Shown here one piece after another: positions 1 to 8,949 of a stretch of 32,337 nucleotides of DNA. How positions within the stretch are numbered: position 1 is the stretch's first letter; each line of letters begins with the position of its first letter. This DNA is from a virus. The DNA lies in IMG/VR virus record IMGVR_UViG_3300047497_000267, positions 1 through 32,337 of that record. One strand, given 5' to 3'. The translations under genes were made by a program, and so were the position numbers. The notes under the pieces are model-generated. The model searched no databases. It was not told where the DNA came from and worked only from the letters and a program-made list of their open reading frames with translations.

Positions 1-1161
1 CTATCCTAACACCAAATATTGCCAACCGATTTTCTTGATATAGGGATCGTAGAATTCATCGTAAGGCGTATATTCTACGCTGATATTTCTGAATCCCAGC
101 GATGCGAACTCTTTGCGCCAATAGGCAGAAAGCTGGGGGTCGCTAAAATGCCACTCGACCCTTCTCCCTCCCGATGAGCGGCTCTGACGATATGCTTGCC
201 CTCGTATATCCTCGTACTCATCAAGTGTGCGAATTTCGGCTTCTGGCAGGTGAATGTACCAGGGCGTACCTAACTTCGCTTCAAGCAAAGTGCCATCGCT
301 TTCCCGACATCCATCATAAGCAACACCGTTTAGGAAGATGGCATAGCCGGGCGGCTGACCTCCGATTTGGGACTGGTAACTGAGTTGCTCGAATGTCCGC
401 CCCTTCGAACTCGGCTCGAAGCTTGGGTCCGGGCAACTTCGGGGTTGATTGTCGTTCGCCGTCTGAACATCGGTCCCGGCATTATCATTTGCCGTTGGGG
501 TCGCCCCAGATTGGGGGACATCCGGCGCCGGATAAATGATCTCCGGGTCTTCCTTCTTAGGCGTCTGCGGGTTTAGGGGACCACCGGGAAATAGGGGCGG
601 GAATATTGGAAATGGTACTGCCCCCTGAATAGGAACAATGTTTGGATTTTGTCGCTGAACACCTAGCCCGTGGCCGACCAAATGACGTGCCGGCGTGTGC
701 GTCGTCGGCCCGACGGTTGCCGTTTGTGAGCTTGCGTTGCCATTCGTCCAGCGGCCATGCCAATCGCGCGGTTGGATGTCGTCGTATTTAAATGTTTTTA
801 CCGCCGACAGCTTGCACAAGCGCTCCATGCCATCGGGTTCGATCTGCGGCAAACGAAGCATCAGAGCCATGATCGAAGCATGGGAAAAGTCGCCCTTATC
901 CAAGGCGCTTGCAATGGCGGCAAGCCCTGAGATTCGGGAGTGCGCATCTATCCCGCTTTCAACGCCATAGGCGGCATCGAATATTTTCTTTAGCTCGTCT
1001 ACGGGGCGCGGCGTAGGGCCCGATTTCAATCTGGTCAGCAGCGGAATTCCACCAAGCGTTATTTCGCTACCGTCGCAGAAAAGGCCAGGCTCACAGCGCT
1101 TCGAAGCTAGAGAAAATATCTGAATAGGTTGCATAATCACCCGCCCTTCTCTGCCTGTCAC
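1..1161 (-). CDS. Tox-REase-5-type nuclease toxin downstream of lysis genes
   Basis: A 386-residue modular protein. Residues 1-130 are a helical region of unknown role, followed by a DWHGRWT motif (133-139). A Pro-rich disordered linker covers 180-240. The C-terminal domain (about 255-370) matches the restriction-endonuclease-fold toxin 5 pattern: D283 in AYDG, LLEAK with E294 and K296 (the D...ExK nuclease core), and VEWHFSD at 335-341. Such toxins usually need an immunity protein, which may lie just beyond position 1. The GTG at 1161 overlaps the endolysin stop as GTGA; an ATG at 1134 is an alternative. The gene is AT-richer than the lysis genes. Confidence 0.8.
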   Translation of the reverse strand: MTGREGRVIMQPIQIFSLASKRCEPGLFCDGSEITLGGIPLLTRLKSGPTPRPVDELKKIFDAAYGVESGIDAHSRISGLAAIASALDKGDFSHASIMALMLRLPQIEPDGMERLCKLSAVKTFKYDDIQPRDWHGRWTNGNASSQTATVGPTTHTPARHLVGHGLGVQRQNPNIVPIQGAVPFPIFPPLFPGGPLNPQTPKKEDPEIIYPAPDVPQSGATPTANDNAGTDVQTANDNQPRSCPDPSFEPSSKGRTFEQLSYQSQIGGQPPGYAIFLNGVAYDGCRESDGTLLEAKLGTPWYIHLPEAEIRTLDEYEDIRGQAYRQSRSSGGRRVEWHFSDPQLSAYWRKEFASLGFRNISVEYTPYDEFYDPYIKKIGWQYLVLG

Positions 1162-1622
1162 GGCTCCGCCAGATTGTAAAAACCGTGCCGCCCGATCTCG
1201 ATCAGCGGCAGCCGGAAATGGCCCCAGCTATAGGGCCAGGGTGCGGCGGCCAGCTTGTAGGCGGTGGCGCCGAAGGTCGGGTCGGGGATCTTTCCGGCGA
1301 TGGTGTCGGCGGCGATGCGTTTGGCCAAGCGGAAGTCGGGGTCGGCGTCGCCGACCGTCAGCAGCTTGGCGCGGTTGGGGTTGGCCGGTTTCCATGCGGC
1401 GAACTGGCCGCGGGCGCGGCAGACGCCGATCCAATCGCTGCCCCACCAATGCCGGCCGCCGAGGCGCGTGCTGAGTTCGAGCCGGTTGCGGATCACGGCG
1501 GCGACGGCGGTCATGCCGGCCTCGCCCTCGCCGCGCGCCTCGGCCCAGATGGTGCGGGCGACGGTGTCGATGGCGAGATCGGCCTGGTTCATGCCGATTT
1601 CGATGGCGGTCGCGGCGATCAT
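1158..1622 (-). CDS. Endolysin, SleB-type cell wall hydrolase
   Basis: A 154-residue lysozyme-like enzyme with the SleB (Hydrolase_2) signature: DTVARTIWAEARGEGEAGM, with E28 as probable catalytic residue, then AVAAVIRNRL, and an aromatic C-terminal part (WPYSWGHFRLPLIEIGRHGFYNLA). It cuts glycan strands of peptidoglycan. No signal peptide is seen, so it needs the upstream holin. The start overlaps the holin stop. Its stop is overlapped by the GTG start of the nuclease toxin. Confidence 0.87.
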   Translation of the reverse strand: MIAATAIEIGMNQADLAIDTVARTIWAEARGEGEAGMTAVAAVIRNRLELSTRLGGRHWWGSDWIGVCRARGQFAAWKPANPNRAKLLTVGDADPDFRLAKRIAADTIAGKIPDPTFGATAYKLAAAPWPYSWGHFRLPLIEIGRHGFYNLAEP

Positions 1623-1825
1623 CACACGCCCCGCTTGGGACGGAAGATGCGCCACACGCCGATCAGCCCGACCACCGCGCCGCAGACCGAGGCGACGGCG
1701 CCCGCCACCATGTTCACGGTCGAGAGAAGCTGAGCCCAGAAGGGCGTCGCCAGCAGCACGGCGCCGGCCGCGGTCTGAATATAGGCAGCGCCTTCCGCGC
1801 CGCCCGTAAGCGTCGGATCGGACAT
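1622..1825 (-). CDS. Holin
   Basis: A 67-residue protein with two hydrophobic stretches (about 17-33 and 38-60) and a basic C-terminus (RIFRPKRGV), as expected for a small phage holin. It would open the inner membrane at the end of infection to release the endolysin. The start has GAGG 5 bases upstream. The stop shares one base with the endolysin ATG. Confidence 0.78.
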   Translation of the reverse strand: MSDPTLTGGAEGAAYIQTAAGAVLLATPFWAQLLSTVNMVAGAVASVCGAVVGLIGVWRIFRPKRGV

Positions 1826-1847
1826 GATTTCCTCTTCGGATGTTGGA

Positions 1848-1871
1848 AAAGACTGCCGCCTTCAGGCGGCG
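1848..1871 (-). terminator. Hairpin between tail and lysis genes
   Basis: On the minus strand GCCGCC, loop TGAA and GGCGGC are followed by AGTCTTTT. This is a compact stem with a short T-run just before the holin ribosome binding site. It is probably an attenuator or weak terminator. Confidence 0.5.
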
Positions 1872-1879
1872 GAGCGGCT

Positions 1880-2215
1880 TTACGTCCCGGCCGGATAGGC
1901 GGGCTGGGCCGGCAGGGGGTTTGTCGCGTCGCCGCCCGGCGCGGCGGTAATGGCGCGCAGCGCGGCGCGATAGGCGGCCCAGTCGGCGGGCACGGCGATG
2001 CCGTTTTCGATGCAGCGCAGGATGGTGACGTCGCTGCGGTCGAGCGCGGCCCTGGCGGCCGTCTGGCAGGCCCGCCAAGCGGCATCCGGCATCGTGGTTG
2101 GCGGCGTCTGGCTGACCGCCCCGCCCTCGGGCGCGGCGGGAAGATGCCCATCCGGCGCGCTCACGATCGCGTTCAGCGACCCGTCGCCGTTGAGGACGTA
2201 GTATGTCGTCGTCAT
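1880..2215 (-). CDS. Tail-fibre-assembly-like small protein
   Basis: A 111-residue protein starting [17 protein letters not shown], 1 base after the tail-tip stop. It has a Pro-rich middle and a C-terminal helix with [14 protein letters not shown], the pattern of tail fibre assembly or DUF4376-like proteins placed after a fibre gene. It probably helps fold or cap the receptor-binding end of the tail-tip protein. Confidence 0.7.
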   Translation of the reverse strand: MTTTYYVLNGDGSLNAIVSAPDGHLPAAPEGGAVSQTPPTTMPDAAWRACQTAARAALDRSDVTILRCIENGIAVPADWAAYRAALRAITAAPGGDATNPLPAQPAYPAGT

Positions 2216-2216
2216 G

Positions 2217-5200
2217 TCACGCCCTCTGATAGGCCACCATGGTGGCAACCGAATCGACCAGAACCTGGCAGAGAAGGCTGGGGCTCAGGCTCTCGGCCTC
2301 CAGGATCAGGGTCTCGCTCGCGGGCAAGGTGAACTTCGCGTTGTAGAGCGTGTTGGTGAACGGCCCGAGATAGATCGTGCCGGACGTCGCCCCCCTGATG
2401 CGGTAATTCGCGGCGCTGGTCGCCGTGAGCAGGAACATCGTCAGCATCACGGTCGAGGTGTCGCCGATGGTCACAGCCTGCGACCAGAGCGGCGTATAGC
2501 TGCCGGCGGAGCACGACACGGTGCCCCCGTTCACCCATGAATAGGGAACGACCAGTGCGTTCTGCGCCAGGCCCTTCGTCTGGGTCTCCGACTCCACGAA
2601 GATGCTGTCGCCCGATGCGTCGTTGATCCACATGCCCCAGGCGCCCTGCAGGCGGCCGATTATCACCCGGTCATAGGTGCCGTCATTGACCCGGAACCAA
2701 GGGCCGTTCAGGTGGCCGAGGATCGTCTGCGCCTTGCCGTTGATCTCGATGAAGGGCTGCCCGGCGGCAGCGGCGGTCTGGAAGACCTGGCTGTCGATGA
2801 AGTTCGACGTCATGCGGTCGCCGGTGATCGTGCCGGCGGTGATGACGCTGCCGTCGATGCCGGCGGCCGTGATGTGGCTGGTGGTGATCGCGCCGTTCTC
2901 GATCAGCGTGCCGACCGCCTGGCGTTCGAGCCGCGCATGGGTGAACCACCAGGCGGTGCCGGTGCCGGCCGTGCCGTTTGCATGGACGCAGGGAAACACC
3001 CGCGCATAGCAGGCGCCGGACGGCGCGGTCGCGGTGTTGACGATGACCGCGCCGTCGCCGGCGGTGAAGACATTGCCGTCGTCGCCGGTGTCGCCCGGCG
3101 CGTAGCCGCCCGATGCGCGCGGGCCGTCCGCCCCCTGGAACGTACCGATCTGGGTCTTGGTGGCGTCGTACCAGACGATGAACAGCGTGCCGTTCTGGTT
3201 CACGCCCGACCCGGAGGCGTGCGCCGTACAGCTGGCGCGATAAGACAAGCCCTGCTTGACCGGGATATAGGTCGACAGCCCGCCGAAATTCTGGCTCGAC
3301 CCCGACGGTATGTTCGAGGTGCTGACCTGCACGGCATTCAGCGCCCCCATGGTCGCGGCCGCGTTGGTTCCCGAGGCAGCCTGCAGGCTGGTGACGCCGC
3401 CGACAGGGTCGGTCAGGAACCAGTAGGCGCTGTCGGCGAACATGTCGTCGAGCACTAGGTTGGTCGTGTCGCCGATGAACAGCTTTTCGGCGGTCACCGC
3501 GTCCGAGGCGATCAATGGCGCGGTGATCGAGCCCGCCGAGATCGTATTCGTTGTGATCGACCCGGCGCTGAGATCGCCGCCGTCGACGGCGAGTTGCCAG
3601 CCGGGCAGCGTGTTGGAATAGCGATAGAGCCGCCCGTCGTGGCTCCACAGCAGGATCGAGCCGTTGAAGCTCAGCGCGTTGCCCGAACCCGGCAGCGACG
3701 CGCCGGTCCAGTAGGCCGGCAGACCATAGCCGCCGGCGATCTTGCCGATGTCGATGATGTTGTCGGCGAGATTGGCGCCGGCGATGGCGGCGGCGGCGAT
3801 CTGGGAGCCGACAATCGTGCCGGTGAGGTCGCTTGAGGTGACCGCGTTGCTGGTCGCGGTGCCTGGCCCGAGGTAAGTGCTGTAGTTGCCGGATGTGTCC
3901 TGAGCCCGCACCCAGTAATAGCGCGTGTCGGAAAGCCCCAGGCCAGTGTCGATGAACTTTGTGCCGTTCACCTTTCCGATCAGCGTCGCGCTGCCCAGCA
4001 CGTTGGAGGCCCCAGACCAGACCTCGTAGAACGAGACGTCGTTCTCGGCCGAGGCGGTCCACCTCACCGCGATCTGGCGATAGCCGCCGATGCAGGTCAG
4101 CCCGGTCGGCGCCGGCGGGGCCGTGGTCTTGGTGGCGCTGGTGATATTCAGCGCCTGGTCCCAGCCGGAATAGAACGGACCGCTGGTCCGCACCGCGCGC
4201 ACCTGGACGTCATAGGCGGTGTTGGGAGCGAGCGGGCTGATGCGGAAGCTGGTCGTGTCCTTGCCGCCGCGCCAGCTGATCCACGGCCCGGGGCCGGTAT
4301 GCAGCCGGTACTGCACCTCATACTGGTCGAACAGCGGATCCTGCGTCGCGGTCCAGGCGACGACGCCGAAGGAGATCCAGGTGCCGTCGCCCTGCTGCTC
4401 CGCCCCGACCGAAAAGCTGATCGCGGTCGGCGGAAACACGTAAACGCCGCTGCCGCCGGGCGTATAGCCATAGGGCGACAGGGTCGAGATATCCTGCAGC
4501 GCGCCGCCATAGATATTGAACGACGGGAACTTCAGATAGAGGGTCTTGCCGACATAGCTGACGGGCGTGATCGGCAGGTCGAATGATTTTACCGACTCGT
4601 CCAGCCGGCAGAACATCGAACCGGCGGCGTGGGCCGCGACAGTCGAACCGTAAACCCCGCGCCGCAGCGTCGTCAGGCTGTAGGCGTGGTTGCCGGTCAG
4701 GGTCGCGGTCTGGTAGGCGACCAGCTCCCCGTCGACATAGCAAAGCGTGCGAAAGGCGTTGAGATCGTCGGGTGTGCCCGACTGTACCGCGCGGCCGCTT
4801 TCGCCGAGATCGATCGCCAGCATGCGGGTGGTGTCGGGATCGCCGCCCGAGGCCAGATCGGCGGTCAGCGTGCCCATGCGCGACGGTGCGTTGATCCTGC
4901 CGATACGCTTATAGGTCGAGCCGTCGAGCGAGAGATGAACCTCGCAGCCGCCCCAGTTCGTCCCGCCGCACGCGCCGATCATGATCTGCGGCGCCGCGAC
5001 CGAGCGGGCGGCCAGCATCACCGGCGGCGGCTCGAAGATCAGCGGCGCGTTCACGCTGCCCGGATCGACGTTATAGTCCAGCAGCGGCGGCGTGCCCGGC
5101 TCGAAATCGTAGAGCGGGGCGTGGCCGGTGCCGCCCAGATATTCCTCGGCCGTCACCTTGATGTTGCCGTTGTCGTCCTCCTCCAGCGACAGGATGCGCA

Positions 5201-6407
5201 CCCATTGCCGGTCGAGGCCCAGCGCGCCGTCGGTGATGTCGACGATGTCCATCGGGTCGAGCAGGCAATACCGCCAGCCCAGGGTGAATGTGTAGACGTT
5301 GCGCACCGACTGGCGCTGCAGCTTCAGCGTCGCCGCCAGCTTCGCGGCGTTGGCGTCGCAGAAATGATGCATCTGCTCGGGCTGCTCGCCGCGCAGGCCA
5401 TAGGCCTCGATCGCCGCCTGGTTCTTCGCTTCGACGATGTTGGCATTGTAGTCGTGCGCGCGGTCGAGAAATTCGAACCGGATCGCGTTCATCTGGTCGG
5501 ACGGGCGCGCGCGGGTCAGCTGCACCGGATCCTGGCCGTCCCGATACAGGAAGTCGTCGTCGGTCAGGCTGAACAGCGGCGCCGAGGGCGCGCTATACGA
5601 CGCGCCATTGGCCGACAGGTTCTGGTCGCCGTAGGGCACGATGGTGAGCTGCGTGCCGGTCCACACGAATTCCGCGTTGCAGCTCTGCACGATTGTATTG
5701 AGCTGGCTCGCTGCATCGGACTGGGTGTCGAACACCGGGGAGATCACCAGCCCGCTGGCGATGCAGTATTGGCTGAAATTGAGGAAGCCCAGATAAGAGA
5801 TCCGCGCGGCCGGGAAACCGACGCCATAGCGGCTGTTGAACAATATGTCGGCGATCACCGCGCCGGGGTCGCAGTCGGGTGACGACAAGGTCACACCGGA
5901 CGGAAACATGCCCGACAGCAGGCCCGTCACCTCATACGAGAGATTGGGCAGTTGCGCCGACGAGCCGAGGTCATATGCGGCGGCATAGACGTAAGCCGTG
6001 CTGGAATAGCCGAGCGCCTGGCTTGGATACTTCGTGGTCAGGTAGCCCCAGGGCGCTTGGCCGAGGCTGCCGCTCGCGAAGGTGAGGTTCGAGCTGACGA
6101 AGGCCTTCTTGGCCTTTGAGGCCCAGACATTATCAACCCCGCCCAGCGGGCCCTCGCCCAAGGCGAAGATGAAGGACGCCTTGTAGTCATAGGTCGTGGC
6201 GCCGTGGCTGCTGTCACCGCCTTTGCCGCCGTTGCCGTCGGCGGACTGGACCGCGATCGCCTGGAAATCGCCGTACCAGATCAGGTTGCCGGTCAGCCGC
6301 GCCCGGCCATAGATGACCGGCACCACCCCGCCATAGCAGGAACTTTGGATATCGACGCCGGATGCGACGGTCTGGGTCTGTGCCTGGGTTTGACTGCTGC
6401 CGAACAT
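2217..6407 (-). CDS. Tail-tip / host-specificity protein (gpJ-like)
   Basis: A 1396-residue protein that would form the tail tip and contact the host. Residues 1-430 resemble phage-tail hub domains ([49 protein letters not shown]). Residues 658-760 and 763-855 are two FN3 domains ([32 protein letters not shown]). The remainder has short repeats such as [11 protein letters not shown] and [20 protein letters not shown], typical of trimeric fibre shafts, and ends in beta-rich domains likely to bind the receptor. GGGAG lies 5 bases before the ATG at 6407. The frame open to 6644 overlaps NlpC and is not used. Confidence 0.92.
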   Translation of the reverse strand: MFGSSQTQAQTQTVASGVDIQSSCYGGVVPVIYGRARLTGNLIWYGDFQAIAVQSADGNGGKGGDSSHGATTYDYKASFIFALGEGPLGGVDNVWASKAKKAFVSSNLTFASGSLGQAPWGYLTTKYPSQALGYSSTAYVYAAAYDLGSSAQLPNLSYEVTGLLSGMFPSGVTLSSPDCDPGAVIADILFNSRYGVGFPAARISYLGFLNFSQYCIASGLVISPVFDTQSDAASQLNTIVQSCNAEFVWTGTQLTIVPYGDQNLSANGASYSAPSAPLFSLTDDDFLYRDGQDPVQLTRARPSDQMNAIRFEFLDRAHDYNANIVEAKNQAAIEAYGLRGEQPEQMHHFCDANAAKLAATLKLQRQSVRNVYTFTLGWRYCLLDPMDIVDITDGALGLDRQWVRILSLEEDDNGNIKVTAEEYLGGTGHAPLYDFEPGTPPLLDYNVDPGSVNAPLIFEPPPVMLAARSVAAPQIMIGACGGTNWGGCEVHLSLDGSTYKRIGRINAPSRMGTLTADLASGGDPDTTRMLAIDLGESGRAVQSGTPDDLNAFRTLCYVDGELVAYQTATLTGNHAYSLTTLRRGVYGSTVAAHAAGSMFCRLDESVKSFDLPITPVSYVGKTLYLKFPSFNIYGGALQDISTLSPYGYTPGGSGVYVFPPTAISFSVGAEQQGDGTWISFGVVAWTATQDPLFDQYEVQYRLHTGPGPWISWRGGKDTTSFRISPLAPNTAYDVQVRAVRTSGPFYSGWDQALNITSATKTTAPPAPTGLTCIGGYRQIAVRWTASAENDVSFYEVWSGASNVLGSATLIGKVNGTKFIDTGLGLSDTRYYWVRAQDTSGNYSTYLGPGTATSNAVTSSDLTGTIVGSQIAAAAIAGANLADNIIDIGKIAGGYGLPAYWTGASLPGSGNALSFNGSILLWSHDGRLYRYSNTLPGWQLAVDGGDLSAGSITTNTISAGSITAPLIASDAVTAEKLFIGDTTNLVLDDMFADSAYWFLTDPVGGVTSLQAASGTNAAATMGALNAVQVSTSNIPSGSSQNFGGLSTYIPVKQGLSYRASCTAHASGSGVNQNGTLFIVWYDATKTQIGTFQGADGPRASGGYAPGDTGDDGNVFTAGDGAVIVNTATAPSGACYARVFPCVHANGTAGTGTAWWFTHARLERQAVGTLIENGAITTSHITAAGIDGSVITAGTITGDRMTSNFIDSQVFQTAAAAGQPFIEINGKAQTILGHLNGPWFRVNDGTYDRVIIGRLQGAWGMWINDASGDSIFVESETQTKGLAQNALVVPYSWVNGGTVSCSAGSYTPLWSQAVTIGDTSTVMLTMFLLTATSAANYRIRGATSGTIYLGPFTNTLYNAKFTLPASETLILEAESLSPSLLCQVLVDSVATMVAYQRA

Positions 6408-6408
6408 C

Positions 6409-6888
6409 TCAGCTCCCCGCTTTGCGTGATCCAGGCGGCGTGGCCGCGGGCCACAAGGTGAAGAAGCGGCGCGGCCGGTCGGCCAGGCGCCCGCCGTCGC
6501 CGCGATCGAAAACGACGCCGACATGCAGCACGGCATGGATGATCGCCGGCCAGTCGACGACGATCGCGCCGTGCGCGAAGCAGCGGCCCCAGCGAAAGAG
6601 CACGAAATCGCCCGGGCCGGTCGGCGCCGGAACCTCGGCCGCATAGCACGTCACGACGGTCAGATACCGCTCGACGTCGCGGTGCAGGTGCCAGTCCGGT
6701 GGATAATGCTCGACCGAGACGGACGGGATCAGCCCGGCCGCGCGGTAGATGGCGGCCGGCAGCATTGCACAATCGACGCCGGCGCCTTTGACCTGGGCCG
6801 CATGGTGGTAGGGTGTGCCCAGCCATGAGCGCGCCTCGGCAATGACTTCGGCGCGAGACGCACGGACGCTTGCCGGAAGGGATGCCAT
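6409..6888 (-). CDS. NlpC/P60 tail peptidoglycan hydrolase (TIGR02219-like)
   Basis: A 159-residue cysteine peptidase that would cut peptide crosslinks in the cell wall during DNA entry. The catalytic Cys is in GVDCAM (C40), and the His is in FAHGAIVV (H106), with H118 as the likely third polar residue. LGTPYHHAAQVKG precedes the Cys, as is usual for the family. It ends 2 bases before the start of the tail-tip protein gene. Confidence 0.92.
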   Translation of the reverse strand: MASLPASVRASRAEVIAEARSWLGTPYHHAAQVKGAGVDCAMLPAAIYRAAGLIPSVSVEHYPPDWHLHRDVERYLTVVTCYAAEVPAPTGPGDFVLFRWGRCFAHGAIVVDWPAIIHAVLHVGVVFDRGDGGRLADRPRRFFTLWPAATPPGSRKAGS

Positions 6889-6931
6889 GTCGTACCCCGG
6901 TGCGGACGGTCGAAGAGGAGGAAGAATCCCG

Positions 6932-7432
6932 ATGACAGACCAGCCAGGCGTGAATCAGCCGCAGCTCAACCTGCCGGACCCCGGGCAGCCTGGACCCCAG
7001 CTCGTGCTGATGCTGGAGCCGGACCTCAAGGGGATGCATCTCAGGATCGGCCAGAACGGCAAGCTGATTGCCGGCATCGTCATGTCGGCCAACCATCTGG
7101 AAAGTCTGATCGAAAACATGATCCAGGTCCGCGCCAAGATGCTGCCGCCCCCTGTCGAGGCAGCGCCTGTCGAGCCTGCCCTCGTTGAGGCCGCGCCCGC
7201 CCAGGAGGTTTCAGCACCGCCAGTGCAGGTCGAACCGGCGCCCATCGAATTCTCCCCGGACGCCGCCCGCGAGATCAAAGGCACGCATTACGATTTCGGG
7301 CTCAGCGACAACGGCCAGCAGCTCATCTTCTCGGTCCGCGACGAGGACCTCGGCTGGCTCTCCTTCCGCTTCGGCGCCCGCCTGCTGGAGCGGATGCTGC
7401 GGGTGGTCAACGCGGCGAAGAAGCCGAAATAG
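6932..7432 (+). CDS. Two-domain protein of unknown function inside the tail module
   Basis: A 166-residue cytoplasmic-looking protein. The ATG at 6932 follows AGGAGG. Residues 20-70 (LVLMLEPDLKGMHLRIGQ to LIENMIQVR) and 118-166 (THYDFGLSDNGQQLIFSV to LERMLRVVNAA) both read as two strands plus one amphipathic helix and may be distant repeats. They are joined by a Pro/Ala/Glu/Val-rich linker at about 72-110. Codon use in this frame has the strong GC3 bias of a real gene. It faces the tail genes and separates DUF2163 from NlpC. No known family. Confidence 0.75.
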   Translation: MTDQPGVNQPQLNLPDPGQPGPQLVLMLEPDLKGMHLRIGQNGKLIAGIVMSANHLESLIENMIQVRAKMLPPPVEAAPVEPALVEAAPAQEVSAPPVQVEPAPIEFSPDAAREIKGTHYDFGLSDNGQQLIFSVRDEDLGWLSFRFGARLLERMLRVVNAAKKPK

Positions 7433-7434
7433 GT

Positions 7435-8298
7435 CTAAGCCGCCGTCTCCGGCACCGGCACATAGGGGTCGCCCTGGAAGTGCGACAGGTTGCCGAACTT
7501 GGCCGCGCACGTCGCCTGGGTCTTGTCGCAGCCGGGATAGATGTTCATCAGATCGCCGACCGCCGGGACCGCAGGGAGCGGCACCAGCAGGTCGATCGAT
7601 CCCCCGGTCTGCCCCTTGATCGCAAAGGACTGGCCGTTCAGAGCGCCGCTGGTGAAGGTGAGAGTGCCCAGGCCGGCGAAGCCGTTCGGCTGGGCGTAGT
7701 TCGTCTGCAGGTTGGTGAGGGTCGAGCCCGGCGTCACCACGGCGATGCCCAGAAAGCTCGATTTCGACAACGTGCAGCCGGCATCGAACAGCGTGCGGGC
7801 GCAGCCGGGCTGGAACAGCCGCCAGGGCCATTGCAGGCTGAGCAGCTCCAGATGGGTGTTGGCCTTGATCGTCGCCTTGGTCCGGCCGGCATCGACCTCG
7901 ACCACGCGGCCGTAGAAGATCGTGACCAGACCGGCGGAGGTGTCGCCGAAATTGGCCATGAAGGCGCGGTCCAGCTGGACCTCGGCCCCGTCCAGCACGC
8001 CGCCGCGCAGCCCCGAAAGCCAGGTAGGCCCACCCAGGAACATGGTGTCGGTGGGGCGCGGCGTGACCGCGATTTCCAGCTCGTCGACCTGCACGCCGAC
8101 CTGGAACTTGACCTTGGACCGCTCGAAGAAGGGGCCGAAGCCAGCAAAGACGTTGCCCGTCGCCTGGTCCGTGATCGGCGCCTCGGCCGTCGTGTAGCGA
8201 AGGGTCGCGCCGCTCGCCAGGATGAAGTTATAGCAGTCGGCCATATGAAACTGGCCGGTTCCCAGAAGCGCGATCAGGTCGGATGAGGCGGCTTTCAT
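7435..8298 (-). CDS. Tail hub-type protein, DUF2163 / TIGR02218 family
   Basis: A 287-residue tail-tip protein. Family signatures include FTSGALNGQSFAIKGQTGG and the Cys-rich end GCDKTQATCAAKFGN followed by FQGDPYVP. The N-terminal half has DELEIAVTP and AEVQLDRAFM. The cysteines near the end suggest a metal-bound or disulfide-stabilised tip, as in the gene transfer agent homologue. Usually the next gene is the NlpC/P60 protein; here a plus-strand gene intervenes, and the stops of the two convergent genes are only 2 bases apart. Confidence 0.93.
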   Translation of the reverse strand: MKAASSDLIALLGTGQFHMADCYNFILASGATLRYTTAEAPITDQATGNVFAGFGPFFERSKVKFQVGVQVDELEIAVTPRPTDTMFLGGPTWLSGLRGGVLDGAEVQLDRAFMANFGDTSAGLVTIFYGRVVEVDAGRTKATIKANTHLELLSLQWPWRLFQPGCARTLFDAGCTLSKSSFLGIAVVTPGSTLTNLQTNYAQPNGFAGLGTLTFTSGALNGQSFAIKGQTGGSIDLLVPLPAVPAVGDLMNIYPGCDKTQATCAAKFGNLSHFQGDPYVPVPETAA

Positions 8299-8313
8299 CG
8301 TGCGTCCTTGGGG

Positions 8314-8925
8314 CTAGAAATTCTTCACGCTGATGAAATCCAGCTTCTTCTGTTCCCACAGCCGGTTCATGAATTTCGCGAAGTCGTACTGGTCGGCCAG
8401 GAAGCGCACCGGCCAGTAATAATTGATGTCGGCGGTCACGCCGACGCCGTGGCCGGGCGCGGCGTTGAGGACCACCATCCCCGGGGTCGCGGTGGAATAG
8501 CTCCAGTCGCTCGCGGTCAGCGCGACGCCGCCGACCTTGACCACCACGTCCGTCGCGCCGCCCTTGGGCGCCAGCAGCGGCTCGGTATAGCCGCCCAGGC
8601 TGCGCACCAGCTGGAAGCTCCTGTTCGTGCCGTCGCCCTGGCCCAGCGGCTGGGCCGTGACCGCATTGTCGTCCGTGTCTTCGAAAGCGAAGGCGTCGAA
8701 CGACCCCTGCCGCGCCAGGAAAAAGCCGAGCAGGGTGCGGAACTCGTCGTTCGCGTCGTCGCGCAGGAAGTTGAACGACAGGGTCCAGCGCCAGCGCGGA
8801 TACAGCATCAGCGCCGCCCGAGTCTCCATGCCCGATGCGGTTTCCTGGGTCAGCGTGCGGAAGATCGGCGTGCGCACGACCGGGTATTCCAGCCCGGTGA
8901 GGGCGGGAAAGACAGCGAGGCTCAT
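8314..8925 (-). CDS. Distal tail protein, DUF2460 / TIGR02217 family
   Basis: A 203-residue tail-tip protein. It shows the family pattern throughout: VFPALTGLEYPVVRTPIF at the start, YPRWRWTLSFNFLRD, then LLGFFLARQGSFDAFAFED, and YYWPVRFLADQYDFAKFM near the end. Related proteins occur in gene transfer agents and in alphaproteobacterial phages, as part of the distal tail ring. It lies between tape measure and DUF2163, the expected order. Confidence 0.93.
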   Translation of the reverse strand: MSLAVFPALTGLEYPVVRTPIFRTLTQETASGMETRAALMLYPRWRWTLSFNFLRDDANDEFRTLLGFFLARQGSFDAFAFEDTDDNAVTAQPLGQGDGTNRSFQLVRSLGGYTEPLLAPKGGATDVVVKVGGVALTASDWSYSTATPGMVVLNAAPGHGVGVTADINYYWPVRFLADQYDFAKFMNRLWEQKKLDFISVKNF

Positions 8926-8949
8926 GATGCCCCCGTAAGTGGTGGAAGG

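Noticed and set aside
2683-4062. Long minus-strand frame (459 codons) inside the tail-tip gene
   Set aside because: It is an Arg-rich product in an alternate frame of a gene with recognisable FN3 and fibre sequence.
4629-5882. Long plus-strand open frame (417 codons) opposite the tail-tip gene
   Set aside because: It is a shadow frame; the tail-tip protein on the other strand has clear domains through this region.
6409-8925. Gene transfer agent instead of a prophage
   Set aside because: The DUF2460, DUF2163 and NlpC set is shared with gene transfer agents, but holin and endolysin, a fibre-type SGNH protein, many cargo genes and toxin-antitoxin loci point to a phage or phage-derived element. 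A domesticated state cannot be excluded.
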